DNA of 64,000 nucleotides from Ashinkailepas kermadecensis (Eukaryota > Arthropoda > Thecostraca > Neolepadidae). The notes beneath the pieces were generated by a model. It was not told where the DNA came from. It did no database searches and was given only the letters and a program-made list of their open reading frames with translations. The translations under genes and the position numbers were made by a program. The stretch covers positions 290,001 to 354,000 of the forward strand of contig JAOTOM010005054.1 in the NCBI GenBank assembly GCA_034440615.1. Direction: 5' to 3'. Positions 33,670 to 43,643 of the stretch are shown one piece after another (within the stretch, counting starts at the first letter, position 1; every line of letters begins with the position of its first letter).

Positions 33670-35396
33670 AAATTGAAAAGAGCGGACTGGGCTAAATTCC
33701 AGGATCAAGTGGACCTCGACCTAGCAACTTCATGGACCAGCAAAATCGAAACAACCCTAAGGGACATCAGCTCCGCAGCACGAGACTCAGTCCAAAAAAG
33801 TAACAAACCCAGGAAAAAGGCATCTACGCCATGGTGGACCCCGGACTGTCAAAGGGCAATTGCCGCACGGCGCCGTGCCCACCAACAATTCAAAAGATGC
33901 GTGTGCGAAGCACACCTATCAGCATACAGACAATCTAAAAAACACTGCCGGTACACAATTCGAATAGCACGCCAAAGCTGTTGGCAGTCTTTTGCCTCTC
34001 AATTCAATAGATTCACCGCTACCGGCTGAATCTGGGACCTGATGAAGCGTTTCAACCTGAAACGCCCACCACCAGGCCCCTTCCCCCAGCTGACGGTGAA
34101 AGGACGGCACACCCACAACAAATCGTAGACCACATTAAACTACACTACTCCAGCGTATCTGGCAACAGCAGCTACGAGACCACTATAGTAAGCGCTCTAG
34201 ACGCCCTTGCCTCCGAAGCAAATTTTAGCTCTAGCAATAGAGAAATCTACAATCAGTCGTTTGCTATGCACGAATTACACCCTGCCCTCAGCAAGTGTGG
34301 AAACACGTCGGTTAGTCCGGACGACATCCATTACCAGTTTCTTAAACGTCTTAGCAAAAATTCCCTAACGTACCTACTAGCAGCCATAAATGAACTGCAC
34401 CAAAGCGACACTTTTCCCGCATCCTGGCGGGAGAGCGTAGTCATTTCATTGCCAAAGCCGCACAAAGATCACTCCACTCCAAAAGGTTATAGACCCATCT
34501 CACTTACTAGCTGTGCTAGCAAGTTGGTCGAGCGCATGGTCAACACACAATTGAGGAAATTTCTGCAACACAACGACCTGCTCGACGAATTTCAGTACGG
34601 CTTCCAGCGTAAAAAATAAACTACATATAATCTCATTAGATTAGTGCATGACATCGAAAGTGGTCTGCGCATCAAACGCACAACAATAGCTGCCTACTTA
34701 GACATCACTGCAGCATTCGACCGAGTACACAAGTCCGCACTGACACACAAACTCCACAAGATAGGCCTACGCGGACACATGGCACACTTTATTCTCAACT
34801 TCCTCATGCACAGGACCCTTAAGGTCTGATGCGGCAGTGTCACATCAAACACCACAACTCAGGAGCAGGGCCTGGTGCAGGGGACCGTGCTCTCACCGAG
34901 CCTCTTCATCATCATGATCAACGACATACTTGCTGACCACACGGACACTTCACTTCAATACTTACTTTTCGCGGACGACATAGCCATTTGGACAGCATCA
35001 CAATGCTAAAACTGAAAAAAAAACATTCAAGCAGGACTAGACCACATTGCAAAGTGGTGCAAACCTTGGGGCTTCACCCTGTCCGCAGAGAAATCGGCCA
35101 CCGCCATATATAGTCGCCTCCGCCGCACACCCAAAACTCTACTTAAAATCGATGGCAAAGCCATCGAACAGGTGAAAAGCTCAAAGTTCTTAGGAGTGCA
35201 TTTAAACGAAAAACTCAGTTTCAACACCCACACCACCTCCATCTCGAAGCGATGCGCGAAGCGCGTCAACATACTCAGTGCACGTACAGGCACAGACTGG
35301 GGCGGAGACAGGAAAACACTACTGCGACTGCACACATCAATCATACGACCCATCCTATCGGAAAGTAAGAAATCATCCAAAACAGCTGCATCATAG
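33670..35396 (+). pseudogene. LINE ORF2, linker and reverse transcriptase, broken
   Basis: Codon phase begins at 33670 (KLKRADWAKFQDQ). Recognised RT blocks in order are WWTPDCQRAIAARRRAH; SVSPDDIHYQFLKRL and VVISLPKPHKD (34310-34460); YRPISLTSCASKLVERM (about 34490); AYLDITAAFDRVHK (motif A, about 34696); QGTVLSPSLFIIMIND (motif B, about 34877); LLFADDIAIW (motif C, catalytic ADD intact, about 34966); FLGVHLNEKLSF (about 35190). In-frame stops or shifts lie near 34028, 34617, 34829 and 35007. The reading frame continues into RNase H. Confidence 0.88.
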
Positions 35397-35440
35397 CAGC
35401 CACAGGTGCCCTCAGCACCACACCGATAGCCAGTCTTCTA

Positions 35441-36151
35441 GTGGACTCAAACACGCCCCCACCGCACCTCAGGAGGACACAACAGCTGTTCCGCTACCAC
35501 ATCAAAATCATATTCATTAAAAATTATTCGGCTGAGCGCTGCTTTACGCCTGACAGATACGACAAGACACGATTTGTGCGCAAGCTTCCACCATCTAGCA
35601 TTCAAATTGTCACGGCTATCCCAGATCTTAACCTCGCAATGCCATCCACTGCAGCTCGACCGCCCACTAGGCCATTCTGGACCTTCAGTCAACCAAAGGT
35701 CGAGTGCTTGCTCTCGGAGAAGAAATCCACTATCACATCGGCGGAAAATCTTGGTATCTTCCACAAGTTCGCCGATGACAACAATCACAAATCACTCGTA
35801 TTCACGGATGGGTCGAAACACGAGGCTAAGGTAGGCATCGGCATCACCCGACCAGGTCTCAGACTTTCCAAGCGTCTACCGGATAACTTCTCCATCTACT
35901 CCGCTGAAGCAATGGCCATTCTGGCCGCTATCTCTATTCTCATGAGGCGTAAAGCTAGAAACGTAGTAATTTGCTCATACTCCAAATCCGTCCTCCAGTC
36001 AATTAGCAACATCCACGACTGTCCACATCACGTAATTGATAGAATGAAACAATTCGTGGCCCATAACATAAACATTAACTTTTCCTTCCTCTGGATTCCG
36101 GGCCACGCCAACATCTCGGGTAACGAAGAAGCAGACCGGCTCGCAAAGTAA
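35441..36151 (+). pseudogene. LINE ORF2, RNase H domain, catalytic Asp lost
   Basis: The 236-residue open frame includes LVFTDGSKHEAKVGIGI (first catalytic Asp, about 35807), IYSAEAMAILAAI (catalytic Glu) and FLWIPGHANISGNEEADRLA (His and final Asp). Where the family has S-D-S this copy reads CSYSKSVLQSI, an Asp to Tyr change at a catalytic position. RNase H removes the RNA strand during target-primed reverse transcription. The frame stops at TAA (36149-36151) where the family reads on. Confidence 0.88.
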
Positions 36152-36640
36152 GCCTTAGCATCAAACACTTACCTCAGCGTGGAATATTCGGTAGACGATT
36201 GCAAAGCACTCCTACAACGCCACATTCGCCAGCATCAACAAAACACATGGACACAACACAACTCAATACAACACAAATCCAACCACACCCACCCAATCAA
36301 ACCAACGATAGGCACATGGAACACATCAAGTCAATCTCACAGACAACAAGTGGTCATCTTCACTAGACTTAGAACTGGTTGCACAAAACTAACACAGCCT
36401 CAATTAGAGGGTGACCAATACACGACACCTCACTGCGACACCTGCAATGCCACGTTAAGCATGGGCCACACCCTGCTAGACTGCAGTAGCTTTAGCTCCC
36501 AAAGACAACCACTTAAGGCATTCTGCCAAAGATAGGGTATCACCCTATCGCTTCCATCGCTTCTCGGTGACAAACACCCAGAACTCCTTAAATTGCTATT
36601 TGAATATTTGTATGCCACAAAACTAGCAGGAGCACTGTAG
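36152..36640 (+). pseudogene. LINE ORF2, C-terminal region with CCHC knuckle
   Basis: In the same phase after the stop: SVDDCKALLQRHIRQHQQNT..., FTRLRTGCTKLT, then HCDTCNATLSMGHTLLDC, a C-x2-C-x7-H-x4-C knuckle typical of the C terminus of these ORF2 proteins. A stop at 36533 is followed by more in-phase sequence (ITLSLPSLLGDKHPELLKLL) to the final TAG near 36638. Confidence 0.8.
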
Positions 36641-36724
36641 GCACGACACCACCAACACTCACATCAACTCGCAATGCATGACCGCGAAACACTCGTAGGA
36701 AACACGTAAACAGCCATCCCCGCA

Positions 36725-36985
36725 TGGCGTCGGGCGTACATCAGCCGATTTGCTTCCCAATTAGAAATAAATGGCTACCTAGCGGTGCCGTCGGAAGTAG
36801 ATGAGCCGACTTGCTTTAGGAAAACATAAAAACTAAAAATAAAAATAAACATTAGCATAACGTAAAACTACTACCCAGAGGAGCCATCGGACGTAGATGA
36901 GCCGATTTGTCTTGCAACTCATAACGTAAACGGCTACCCAGGGGTACAGCGGACGTAGAAGAGCCGAATTGCAAAACACCGTACT
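36725..36985 (+). ncRNA. LINE 3' region: four diverged repeats, each with a TCGG...CCGA hairpin
   Basis: Four units carry GTCGG-GCGTACATCAG-CCGAT, GTCGG-AAGTAGATGAG-CCGAC, ATCGG-ACGTAGATGAG-CCGAT and GCGG-ACGTAGAAGAG-CCGA, separated by 50-75 bp of A-rich DNA with GTAAACGGCTACCCAG. The outer pair changes from G-C (unit 2) to A-T (unit 3) with a G-T intermediate in unit 1, so pairing is maintained. Probably an RNA structure recognised by the element's own RT; function inferred. Confidence 0.6.
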
Positions 36986-37463
36986 AACCCAACTGAAAAC
37001 CCTGCATGGCATGCTTAGACTAACCCGCTACTAACAACTGACACGCGGCGGCCGGCGTGATAGGCGGTGTGGACAATTACCTCCTTGTTCGCACGGTAAA
37101 GATCCCTCGATGCTCTTTGATAAGGGTAGGCTAAAGCCGGCACCCTGGCAAAATCAACTTCTCGCCACTCTCAAAACACGCCCAACCCCCACCCAAACTA
37201 CAAATTATTTTGTGGAAGGGTAAAGCAAAATTAATACCACTTAGACATCAGGGAGATGTACCCAACCCAGGCTCCGCCTTCAGCACCTAAACTATCACAC
37301 AAACTATAACGTAAAATTCCCTTAACGTAAATGTCCATTTGCATGCACATTGTTCGCAAACACTCGCTTTTATAGACAGACATGTAACGTACTCGCTTTA
37401 AAGGCGGCGCAAATGACCTTTATGATCCGGCACGCCTAAAAATCATTCTCCCCCACCCCTAAA

Positions 37464-37472
37464 ATTTTGCTC
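37464..37472. repeat. Right target-site duplication of LINE insertion
   Basis: ATTTTGCTC, identical to 33661-33669. Confidence 0.9.
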
Positions 37473-37711
37473 GCCATACGATGTCCTTATAAATTTGAAA
37501 CCAGTTCACAGAGTTGCATTACAATATCCTGGCAAAATTACTAGAAAACATGAGAGGTAGTCGATTATGCCCCACCCCCATTCGGTACGCGTGTTAAGCA
37601 GCCACATACATCACGAATCACGAATAATGCTACAGTAGCATTGAGTCCTGCGTAGACAAGGACCCTTGGGATGCTCACAGCTTGGTACCTTAGCCTTGAG
37701 TTTGTTTTTGC

Positions 37712-38012
37712 CAGAATTTTTGCTGGGGTGGATTTATGAACCAGGGTTCTAGTGCTAAGTAGAGCCTGTTGCGTGGACCCTGGCTCCACCACCCAATCAA
37801 TGAATTCCAGTTCAACGGCAAAACTTTGAGCAGGAGTTTAACGTGCCGTCAATGCACCGACACGGGTAGCTCGTCGCCGGCTTTATTGGGCCAGCTGCCA
37901 ACTGACCCTCCCAGCCGGGCGTCAAATGCGAGCGCGCGAAGCGACTGAACCCTGCCTTGCCAGAACAGGGGAACTTGTGGAGGCCGGCGCTCAAACCAAC
38001 TGAGCTACCTGT
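37712..38012 (-). mobile_element. tRNA-derived SINE, copy e (part of R2)
   Basis: On the minus strand: AGCTCAGTTGGTTTGAGCGC (head), GGTTCAGTCGCTTCGCG, GGCTGGGAGGGTCAGTTGGC (core), CAACAGGCTCTACTTAGCAC and CACCCCAGCAAAAATTC. It corresponds to SINE copy c of R2 copy 1. Confidence 0.85.
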
Positions 38013-39331
38013 ATACCTGAGCATGATACCATGATACCTGGTAATACCTGAGCATGATAAACTAGCCCCAAATGAACTTGCACAATCTTGAAAATTCGTC
38101 TGCAGGCTGTGAATGAGGATTGTGCCATTTGATGAAGTGTCTATGTCCTATTCTAGTAGCAAAATCGATTTGACACCAACAAAAAAATGAATTTCGTTCG
38201 CATACGTCGACTCGCAAGTCTGGTTGGACATGCTCGGTTACGTATGCATCGATACCATAGGCTGTGCATCGCCTACTTGCGCTCAGGTTCCTCGAACAAA
38301 AGGTTGAGTTTGGCTCAACTCCCGATTGACTTAAGGAACGTATCACTGCATGTATCAAGCAAACATTTAGGCATTATTGTAGCCAGATTGTGGAAACTCC
38401 GGGGATTAAATTTATAAGTTATTCAGCTTGTTCTAATTTGGTTATTAGTATGGTGTTGCCGAGCGCATGCTGGAGCGCGTGCTGGAATACCATGAGGGTG
38501 TTCAAATTTCCAATTTTCCAGTCGTCGGCAGCAACAGCCGACATCACCACACGGTGGCAGGCTGGTCAAATTCGGGGCCCTCCAATATCGTTTGGCAACC
38601 GGTGACGTCGCATGGGCTGGACAATTGCTCAGTTCCGTAGGCGCTACAGCCAAACTTCCGTGTTTTCCACACGATATTTTCGATATTAAATACCATCAAA
38701 ATGGGACAAAATCGGATTCATTGGAAAGCTTGAAGAATCTTGTCCACGAATATGAGCTTTATTTTCTCCTAACACTATGACTTTTTGCTTGGACCCACGC
38801 TGATTGCATTCATGTCGAGCGCCGCAGGAATCGCGCGGTGCCACGGGTAGTAGCGGTATGAAGAGACAGGCCAACTGAAGATCACGGCTGGAAAGGATGG
38901 GTAGGAGCAAGTAAGAGACAACTGTTGCAACATAATTCCCCCCACTCGGTGCAGGAGCGTAAACAAGGGTGTGGCACTGGAGGCATGTGCCTCCCATGAG
39001 AAAGTTGGTACCCATCCGGCCAGGAAAGGGGGTCAACATTATATTTAGGCTACAGGCGGAGGTACCGATACTGGTTGGAATGTCACGCCCTTATCACCCA
39101 TGTGCAGATACGGAACCTGCAGCCGGTTTTCAGGATTGTTTTCCATTTTGCATGCATATGCGTCTAGACCAGGGGTGTTCTTTGATATATTTTTGAGGGG
39201 CAAATGCCCCTCCGTGTTGGCTCTGTCCCCCAATAATTTCGATTTTTAACCCGAGGTACCATGGAGCATGCATGCCATCGACGTAGTGCCTCCCATTAAC
39301 TTCATGTATTTTGTACCCCAGTAATCTGTAG

Positions 39332-39336
<5 letters not shown>

Positions 39337-39381
<45 letters not shown>
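39337..39381. repeat. (TA)n microsatellite
   Basis: About 22 TA units followed by CATATCTATCCATATATTA. Confidence 0.97.
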
Positions 39382-39387
<6 letters not shown>

Positions 39388-39639
39388 CTATCCATATATT
39401 ATATACATGCATACATATTACTTCACATAGGGCTAGAGAGCAGATAGTGGGGCACCTGTCATGCCAAATATGCTTACTTTTTAGTGCCATCTAATGGTTT
39501 CCCTATGCATGCTGGGCAATGGGTATTTAATTAATGTTATATCTGTGATAACATGTATGTTGCTTTCATATGGTGTTCATGGCACATTCAAGATTATAAT
39601 ATTCCAAAGCATGGCTAGCGAAGCTTTTCTCCAAAGGGA

Positions 39640-39815
39640 GGTTAGGATAGGTTAGGTTTGGTTATGCTGCATTTTTTACATTTATTTGTAATGCTGTGCT
39701 ACCTAAATGAAAGTCATTTCCGGTGTTATTTTGCTCACAACCTGAAGTATTTGCACAGAAAATGAGTGATCACATCATCTTAGTCACCTTCATAAACATT
39801 ACATTGGGATGATTA
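39640..39815 (+). repeat. R5 copy 1: interspersed repeat with TTAGG tract
   Basis: A GGTTAGGATAGGTTAGG tract is followed by GGTGTTATTTTGCTCACAA, TTTGCACAGAAAATGAGTGA, TCACATCATCTTAGTCACC and TAAACATTACATTGGGATG. These blocks recur in the same order at 47710-48075. Confidence 0.65.
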
Positions 39816-40296
39816 ATTCAAAGGAGTCATAAAACACCTTAAAGCATAAATGTACCGGTAAGCCTAGGTTCATATTTGGCAAATCCAGCTATGGTTTCAA
39901 TTTCAATTGGTGAAACTTTAATGGTTATGAACGATAACAGGTTGAGGGTTGTTGTATCCTATGAACAGAATACATTATGTACGAAACTTAAGAGCATGTT
40001 CAATAACCTAGGAATCCAAACAATATTCATCAGCTTTATATTTCAATTTCCCGTACCAGCAATCAGAAACACAGTACGCCCAACCACAACAGCACTCTGA
40101 TGTCTTCGCTGCGCCACAGATGAATCTTAGCCAGGTTTTAAAACGTATTTGGAATGTTTTCGTGACGTCACGGTATATACCAAAATCCTGGTAGATTCTA
40201 CTAGAAATCTCGCACATTCCTGCTGACGTCACTAGGGCTGGAACTAGAATACCTACTAGATTCCGTTGTACCCTTTAGTATTAGTACTCAGGTCAA

Positions 40297-40343
<47 letters not shown>

Positions 40344-40540
40344 GGCAGCTGATCGTGTTTACGGCGAGGTCAGTCGACCGGAGGTAGGGTACAGTGCACG
40401 CGTACCATACCACTCTCGTGCCCGCGGCGGGGCGTGAGTGAGAGGCGCGTGACCGGGGCAGACCAGAGGCAGAGGAAGAGGAGGGGCTCAGACGACCGAC
40501 ATCGAGCGATCGACCCGCCGCCACAAGCCACCTGCCACCA

Positions 40541-40583
<43 letters not shown>

Positions 40584-40890
40584 TACATGCATACACACAC
40601 ACACATACATACATACAGCTGCCGACACACCACAACACATAACCCAGCTGCAGCGTTTTCCTTCTTCCCCCTCTCGCACATTACTACTTGCCTGTACTCT
40701 ACGCGACATCATCTACTCTACAAGACTCTTCAGCTACTATACCGCATACCAGCAACTCGACTATCAGGCCCGGGGCCTCAACTTATCTACGCGCTACTCT
40801 TCAGACTCCGACACCACGCCTTCTCATCTCATCTCATCTCTCCTTCTCACCTCATCTCTCCTTCTCACCTCATCTCGCCTTCTCGCCTCA
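40297..40890. repeat. (CA)n microsatellites and CTCATCTCNCCTT repeats
   Basis: CA runs at 40297-40341 and 40543-40618, then five CTCATCTC(T/G)CCTTCTC words at 40825-40890. The GC-rich sequence between them (40342-40540) is open on several frames but not recognisable as a gene. CTTGTAAGT at about 41152 is a lone donor-like site. Confidence 0.9.
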
Positions 40891-41244
40891 GCTTTACTCG
40901 TCGCTTCAGGTACAGCCTGTACGGTCAGTCCGGCGGTGCCGCCTCTCCCTTCCACCCCCGGGCTACCTCCATAGACAAACTCCCCAGTTTTTCCCTCTAG
41001 TGCCTTCTGCACCATCTTTTATATTCTTTCTGACCTTGCTCCCTTCAAGCACATGCTCTGATTTCTTCGTGTTTTCTTCGACTTTATCTGTCCCTCATTT
41101 CTAGACTATCTTGGCTTTCTCCACGCCCATTCTTTCCCCCCGCCTGAGACCTTGTAAGTTGTTCTGCCGTGATACACACACCTGCCACCTCCTCACTCTT
41201 TTCTCATCACCACTTACAACTTTTTTTTCTTCTTTTTTTAATCC

Positions 41245-41556
41245 AAGGTCTTGCTGGGGTGACTTTATGAACCAGGGTCCAATTGCTAAGCAAAGCTTGT
41301 TGCGTGAATCCTGGCCCCACCACCCGATCCATGAATTCCAGTTCAACGGCAGAATTTTGACCGAAATTTAACGTGCCGTCAATGCACCGACACGGCCGCC
41401 CGGTAGCTCGTCCCCGGCCTTATCGGGCCAGCTGCCAACTGACCCTCCCAGCCGGGGGCTAAATGCGAGCGCGTGAAGCGACTCGAACCCTGTGTTTCCA
41501 GGACATGGTAGACCAGTGCAGGCCAGCGCTTTAGCCAACTGAGCTACCGGGGCGGC
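41245..41556 (-). mobile_element. tRNA-derived SINE, copy f
   Basis: On the minus strand: GTAGCTCAGTTGGCTAAAGC (head), GGTTCGAGTCGCTTCACG (B-box), GGCTGGGAGGGTCAGTTGGC, ACGGCACGTTAAATTTCGG, CACGCAACAAGCTTTGCTTA and AAAGTCACCCCAGCAAGACC. It stands alone, not followed by the R1 or R2 tail, and lies just upstream of LINE ORF1. Confidence 0.88.
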
Positions 41557-41625
41557 TACAACATCAACACACATAATGCTACACCCATCAAAACACCACT
41601 AAACATGGACCAACATGGACATCAC

Positions 41626-42926
41626 ATGGACATCACGACACCCGCACCCACTGGGGAGTTCTTCCTCTGCCGCCGAGACGATGGGGAGCCTATGGGATCC
41701 CTTGACCCTTAGGTGGTGGAGGAGGAACTCTCCAAATCCACAGGAGCGCCCCTGCACGCAAAACAAATCAGATCAGGGGCGCTCCCCATCCAAGCCAGTG
41801 ACAATATAGATGGTCAGATCTTTCCGACCATTCACCGCATACACAACGCACCAATCACAATAACACCTACTACGCACTTAAACACCTCACAGGGCACAAT
41901 ACACGCACGGGAGCTGGCCTGCATGTTGGCGGAGACCCTGATCCTAAAACTAGAGGACCAGGGTGTCTCCGATGCGTTCAGGCTCCCCACACTACAAGGC
42001 AAACAAACCTCTCACCTTATCATACTAACATTCAGGACCCGAACACCACCTACACACATAAAAGCAGGTTACATTAGGTACCCAGTCACACCACGAGCAC
42101 CCCTCCCGCGACGATGCAAAAAGTGTTAGTCATATGGACACTCCGCGTGTGGTGCCGTGCTAGAACACCCACGGGCGGGACATGCGCCCGCCAACACGCC
42201 ACCGACACATGCACAAGTGGTGAGCTGAGCTGCGTCAGCTGCGGAGAGAGACACGCGGCCTGGGACAGGGCCTGCCCTCGGTGGACGGCGGAGAGGGAGA
42301 TCCTCCGCCTTGTCCACCTCGAGGCCTGGGCCGTGCCTCGGGTCAGGGCGTGGGTTCTCGACTCGCAGTCTGCGTGGCCCGCTCGCCGCACAGAGCCGGG
42401 TAACCACACACGACCACCACCACCGCCACAAACACAAACAGAATACCCGGCTCTGCCAACACCCACACCACATAGCAGTGCACAGCAGTCGGCAAACGCA
42501 GCTTGGCGAAGCACAACTCCAACGCATGTCCACACTCGATATCAAAACCACACACAAGACACACCTCCCAATGCCAACACCGGCACAAACCACAGCACAA
42601 TACAACTCAGCCAACCGTCCAGCACAACCGCCACCACTTCCAGCACGACCACTGCCCCCCCCCAGCCTCCACAGTCACCACCCCCTCAACCACCATCATC
42701 ACCATCCCCACAAATCTCACTCGCACCGGTCTCGACACCAACACACGCACCACACCAACCTTCAGGCCAGGGAACACCGAAAACGGAAAAAAAACACGGG
42801 CACAGACCAGACTACAACAGACCCGGAAATGACAACGTCCTCACGTGCGACAGCACCACTAACCCGCTCACCGCAACCACCAATAAAACACACCACTCAA
42901 AAACAATACGGCAATACACCATCTAA
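41626..42926 (+). pseudogene. I-clade LINE ORF1 (gag-like, zinc knuckles), broken
   Basis: From ATG 41626: MDITTPAPTGEFFLCRRDDG, a stop at about 41710, then VVEEELSKSTGAPLHAKQIR, LNTSQGTIHARELACMLAE, FRTRTPPTHIKAGYIRYPV and RRCKKC. The order (N-terminal RNA-binding-like region, S-x-G-x-I-x-R, IKAGY-RYPV, knuckles) matches ORF1 of arthropod I-type LINEs. Knuckles: CKKC-(stop)-SYGHSAC; after a frameshift CARQHATDTC; then CVSCGERHAAWDRACP. A Pro/Thr/Gln-rich tail runs to TAA at 42926. ORF1p binds element RNA. A nonsense codon (TAG at 42127) and a frameshift near 42130-42180 break it. Confidence 0.8.
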
Positions 42927-43145
42927 GAGACCCTCTACCCGCGCCAACACCAACAAACAATGAATACAATACTACAGTGGAACACACATGGATTGATTAG
43001 GCACGAATGGACAGGCATGAATTCAAACAATACGCATTACAAACACAGACTACGCAGCAATATGCATCCAAGAAACACACTTCATCCCCGCCGACCCATA
43101 TCAGTTCAACATCTCACAGTACACAATAGACCGATAAGATTCACA

Positions 43146-43163
43146 CAACACACATAGATCAGG
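43146..43163. repeat. Left TSD of nested SINE
   Basis: CAACACACATAGATCAGG, with one mismatch to 43323-43340 (CAACACACACAGATCAGG). Confidence 0.85.
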
Positions 43164-43322
43164 GGACGAGTGGTCTAGGGGTAAGATGCTCGTCTTACAA
43201 TCGAAAGGTTGTGAGTTCGAGTCTCACCTGTCGCTACTCTTCGCCCGCGACCAATCGGCGTGAGAGATTGGCGACGCTATATGACTCAACGGTCGACGTG
43301 TCGTAAAAACCAATAACCTACC
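43164..43322 (+). mobile_element. Second SINE family: tRNA-like head with UAC anticodon loop, nested in LINE
   Basis: A 159-bp insert flanked by an 18-bp TSD. The head folds partly as a tRNA: D-arm GTCT-AGGGGTA-AGAT, anticodon loop CTTACAA (UAC, Val-like) on an imperfect stem, and a perfect T-arm GTGAG-TTCGAGT-CTCAC. The acceptor stem is imperfect (GGGACGAG against CTGTCGC). The body ends GTCGTAAAAACCAATAACCT. A functional tRNA gene is unlikely given the stems; it is a tRNA-derived SINE distinct from copies a-g. Confidence 0.75.
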
Positions 43323-43611
43323 CAACACACACAGATCAGGCGGTGTGTGCACATATATTAGAAACACCACTCCTCACCGCCTGATACACTTCAACACCAC
43401 AGCAGACCTACTACTCACCGAAATACACATACACAACAATAACTACACACTAATCAACATATACGGCCCCCTCGCGAAACACAGAAACTCTCTCGGAACT
43501 AAGTAAAGCACTTGGCCAAATTACCACGCCAGTCATAATAGCAGGATATCTCAACTCACTCTACCCACTATGGGACACCCGCACAACACACCCTGGCCAC
43601 AGAGCACACAG

Positions 43612-43643
43612 CTTCACGCGCTCGCATAGCCCTCGGCTGGGAG
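43612..43643 (+). mobile_element. SINE fragment at LINE breakpoint
   Basis: CTTCACGCGCTCGCATAGCC + CTCGGCTGGGAG matches the B-box/core of the main SINE family (compare 16223-16270). It sits exactly where LINE homology stops. Confidence 0.65.

Larger units (their letters stand above)
33670..37463 (+). mobile_element. 5'-truncated I-clade LINE (3794 bp) inserted in R2
   Basis: Boundaries are set exactly by the 9-bp TSD and by the empty site in R2 copy 1. The element starts inside ORF2 between endonuclease and reverse transcriptase, and contains RT, RNase H, a C-terminal CCHC knuckle and an 820-bp 3' region that ends in CCCCTAAA rather than a long poly(A). RT plus RNase H plus a knuckle place it in the I/R1/LOA-type group of non-LTR retrotransposons; I favour the I clade. 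Several stops and catalytic changes make it inactive. Confidence 0.9.
31815..38012 (-). mobile_element. R2 copy 2: inverted duplicate, split by a LINE
   Basis: Reverse complement of 16162-18565. It runs from CTGGTCGCC (near 31827, complemented) through the doubled TGATCAGCGATAATTAAAA (32275-32345), the conserved frame (32745-33152), and the TTACCGGCGGATTTTAACAT block (33645-33665). There a LINE interrupts it (33670-37463), and it resumes at GCCATACGATGTCCTTAT (37473) through CTTGGTACCTTAGCC to the SINE (37712-38012). Sequence right of the SINE head is not shared with copy 1. Confidence 0.82.
38013..40296. other. Unassigned stretch with small repeats
   Basis: No gene recognised. Inside are GAGGGGCAAATGCCCCTCC (39195-39213), a (TA)n tract at 39337-39381, and a GGTTAGGATAGGTTAGG tract with its repeat context (R5, below). 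Short frames have no motifs. Confidence 0.4.
42960..43610 (+). pseudogene. LINE ORF2 start: apurinic-type endonuclease, truncated, with nested SINE
   Basis: ATG 42960 lies 34 bp after the ORF1 stop. Endonuclease blocks are ILQWNTHGL (42969), then after a frameshift DYAAICIQETHFIPADPYQF (catalytic Glu in QETH). A stop follows and then HRSGGVCTYIRNTT, which is restored only when the SINE at 43164-43322 and one TSD copy are removed. Next come NNYTLINIYGP and PVIIAGYLNSLYPLWD, where the family has GDFN: the catalytic Asp is Tyr here. The element breaks off near 43610 at a SINE fragment; RT and RNase H are absent. Confidence 0.8.

Noticed and set aside
40434..41104. 188- and 138-residue frames upstream of the SINE
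   Set aside because: They are driven by CA and CTCATCTC repeats; no conserved motif. They could be the 5' region of the LINE but nothing shows it.
43164..43235. Functional tRNA-Val(UAC) gene
   Set aside because: Acceptor and anticodon stems are imperfect and the sequence lies in a TSD-flanked SINE.
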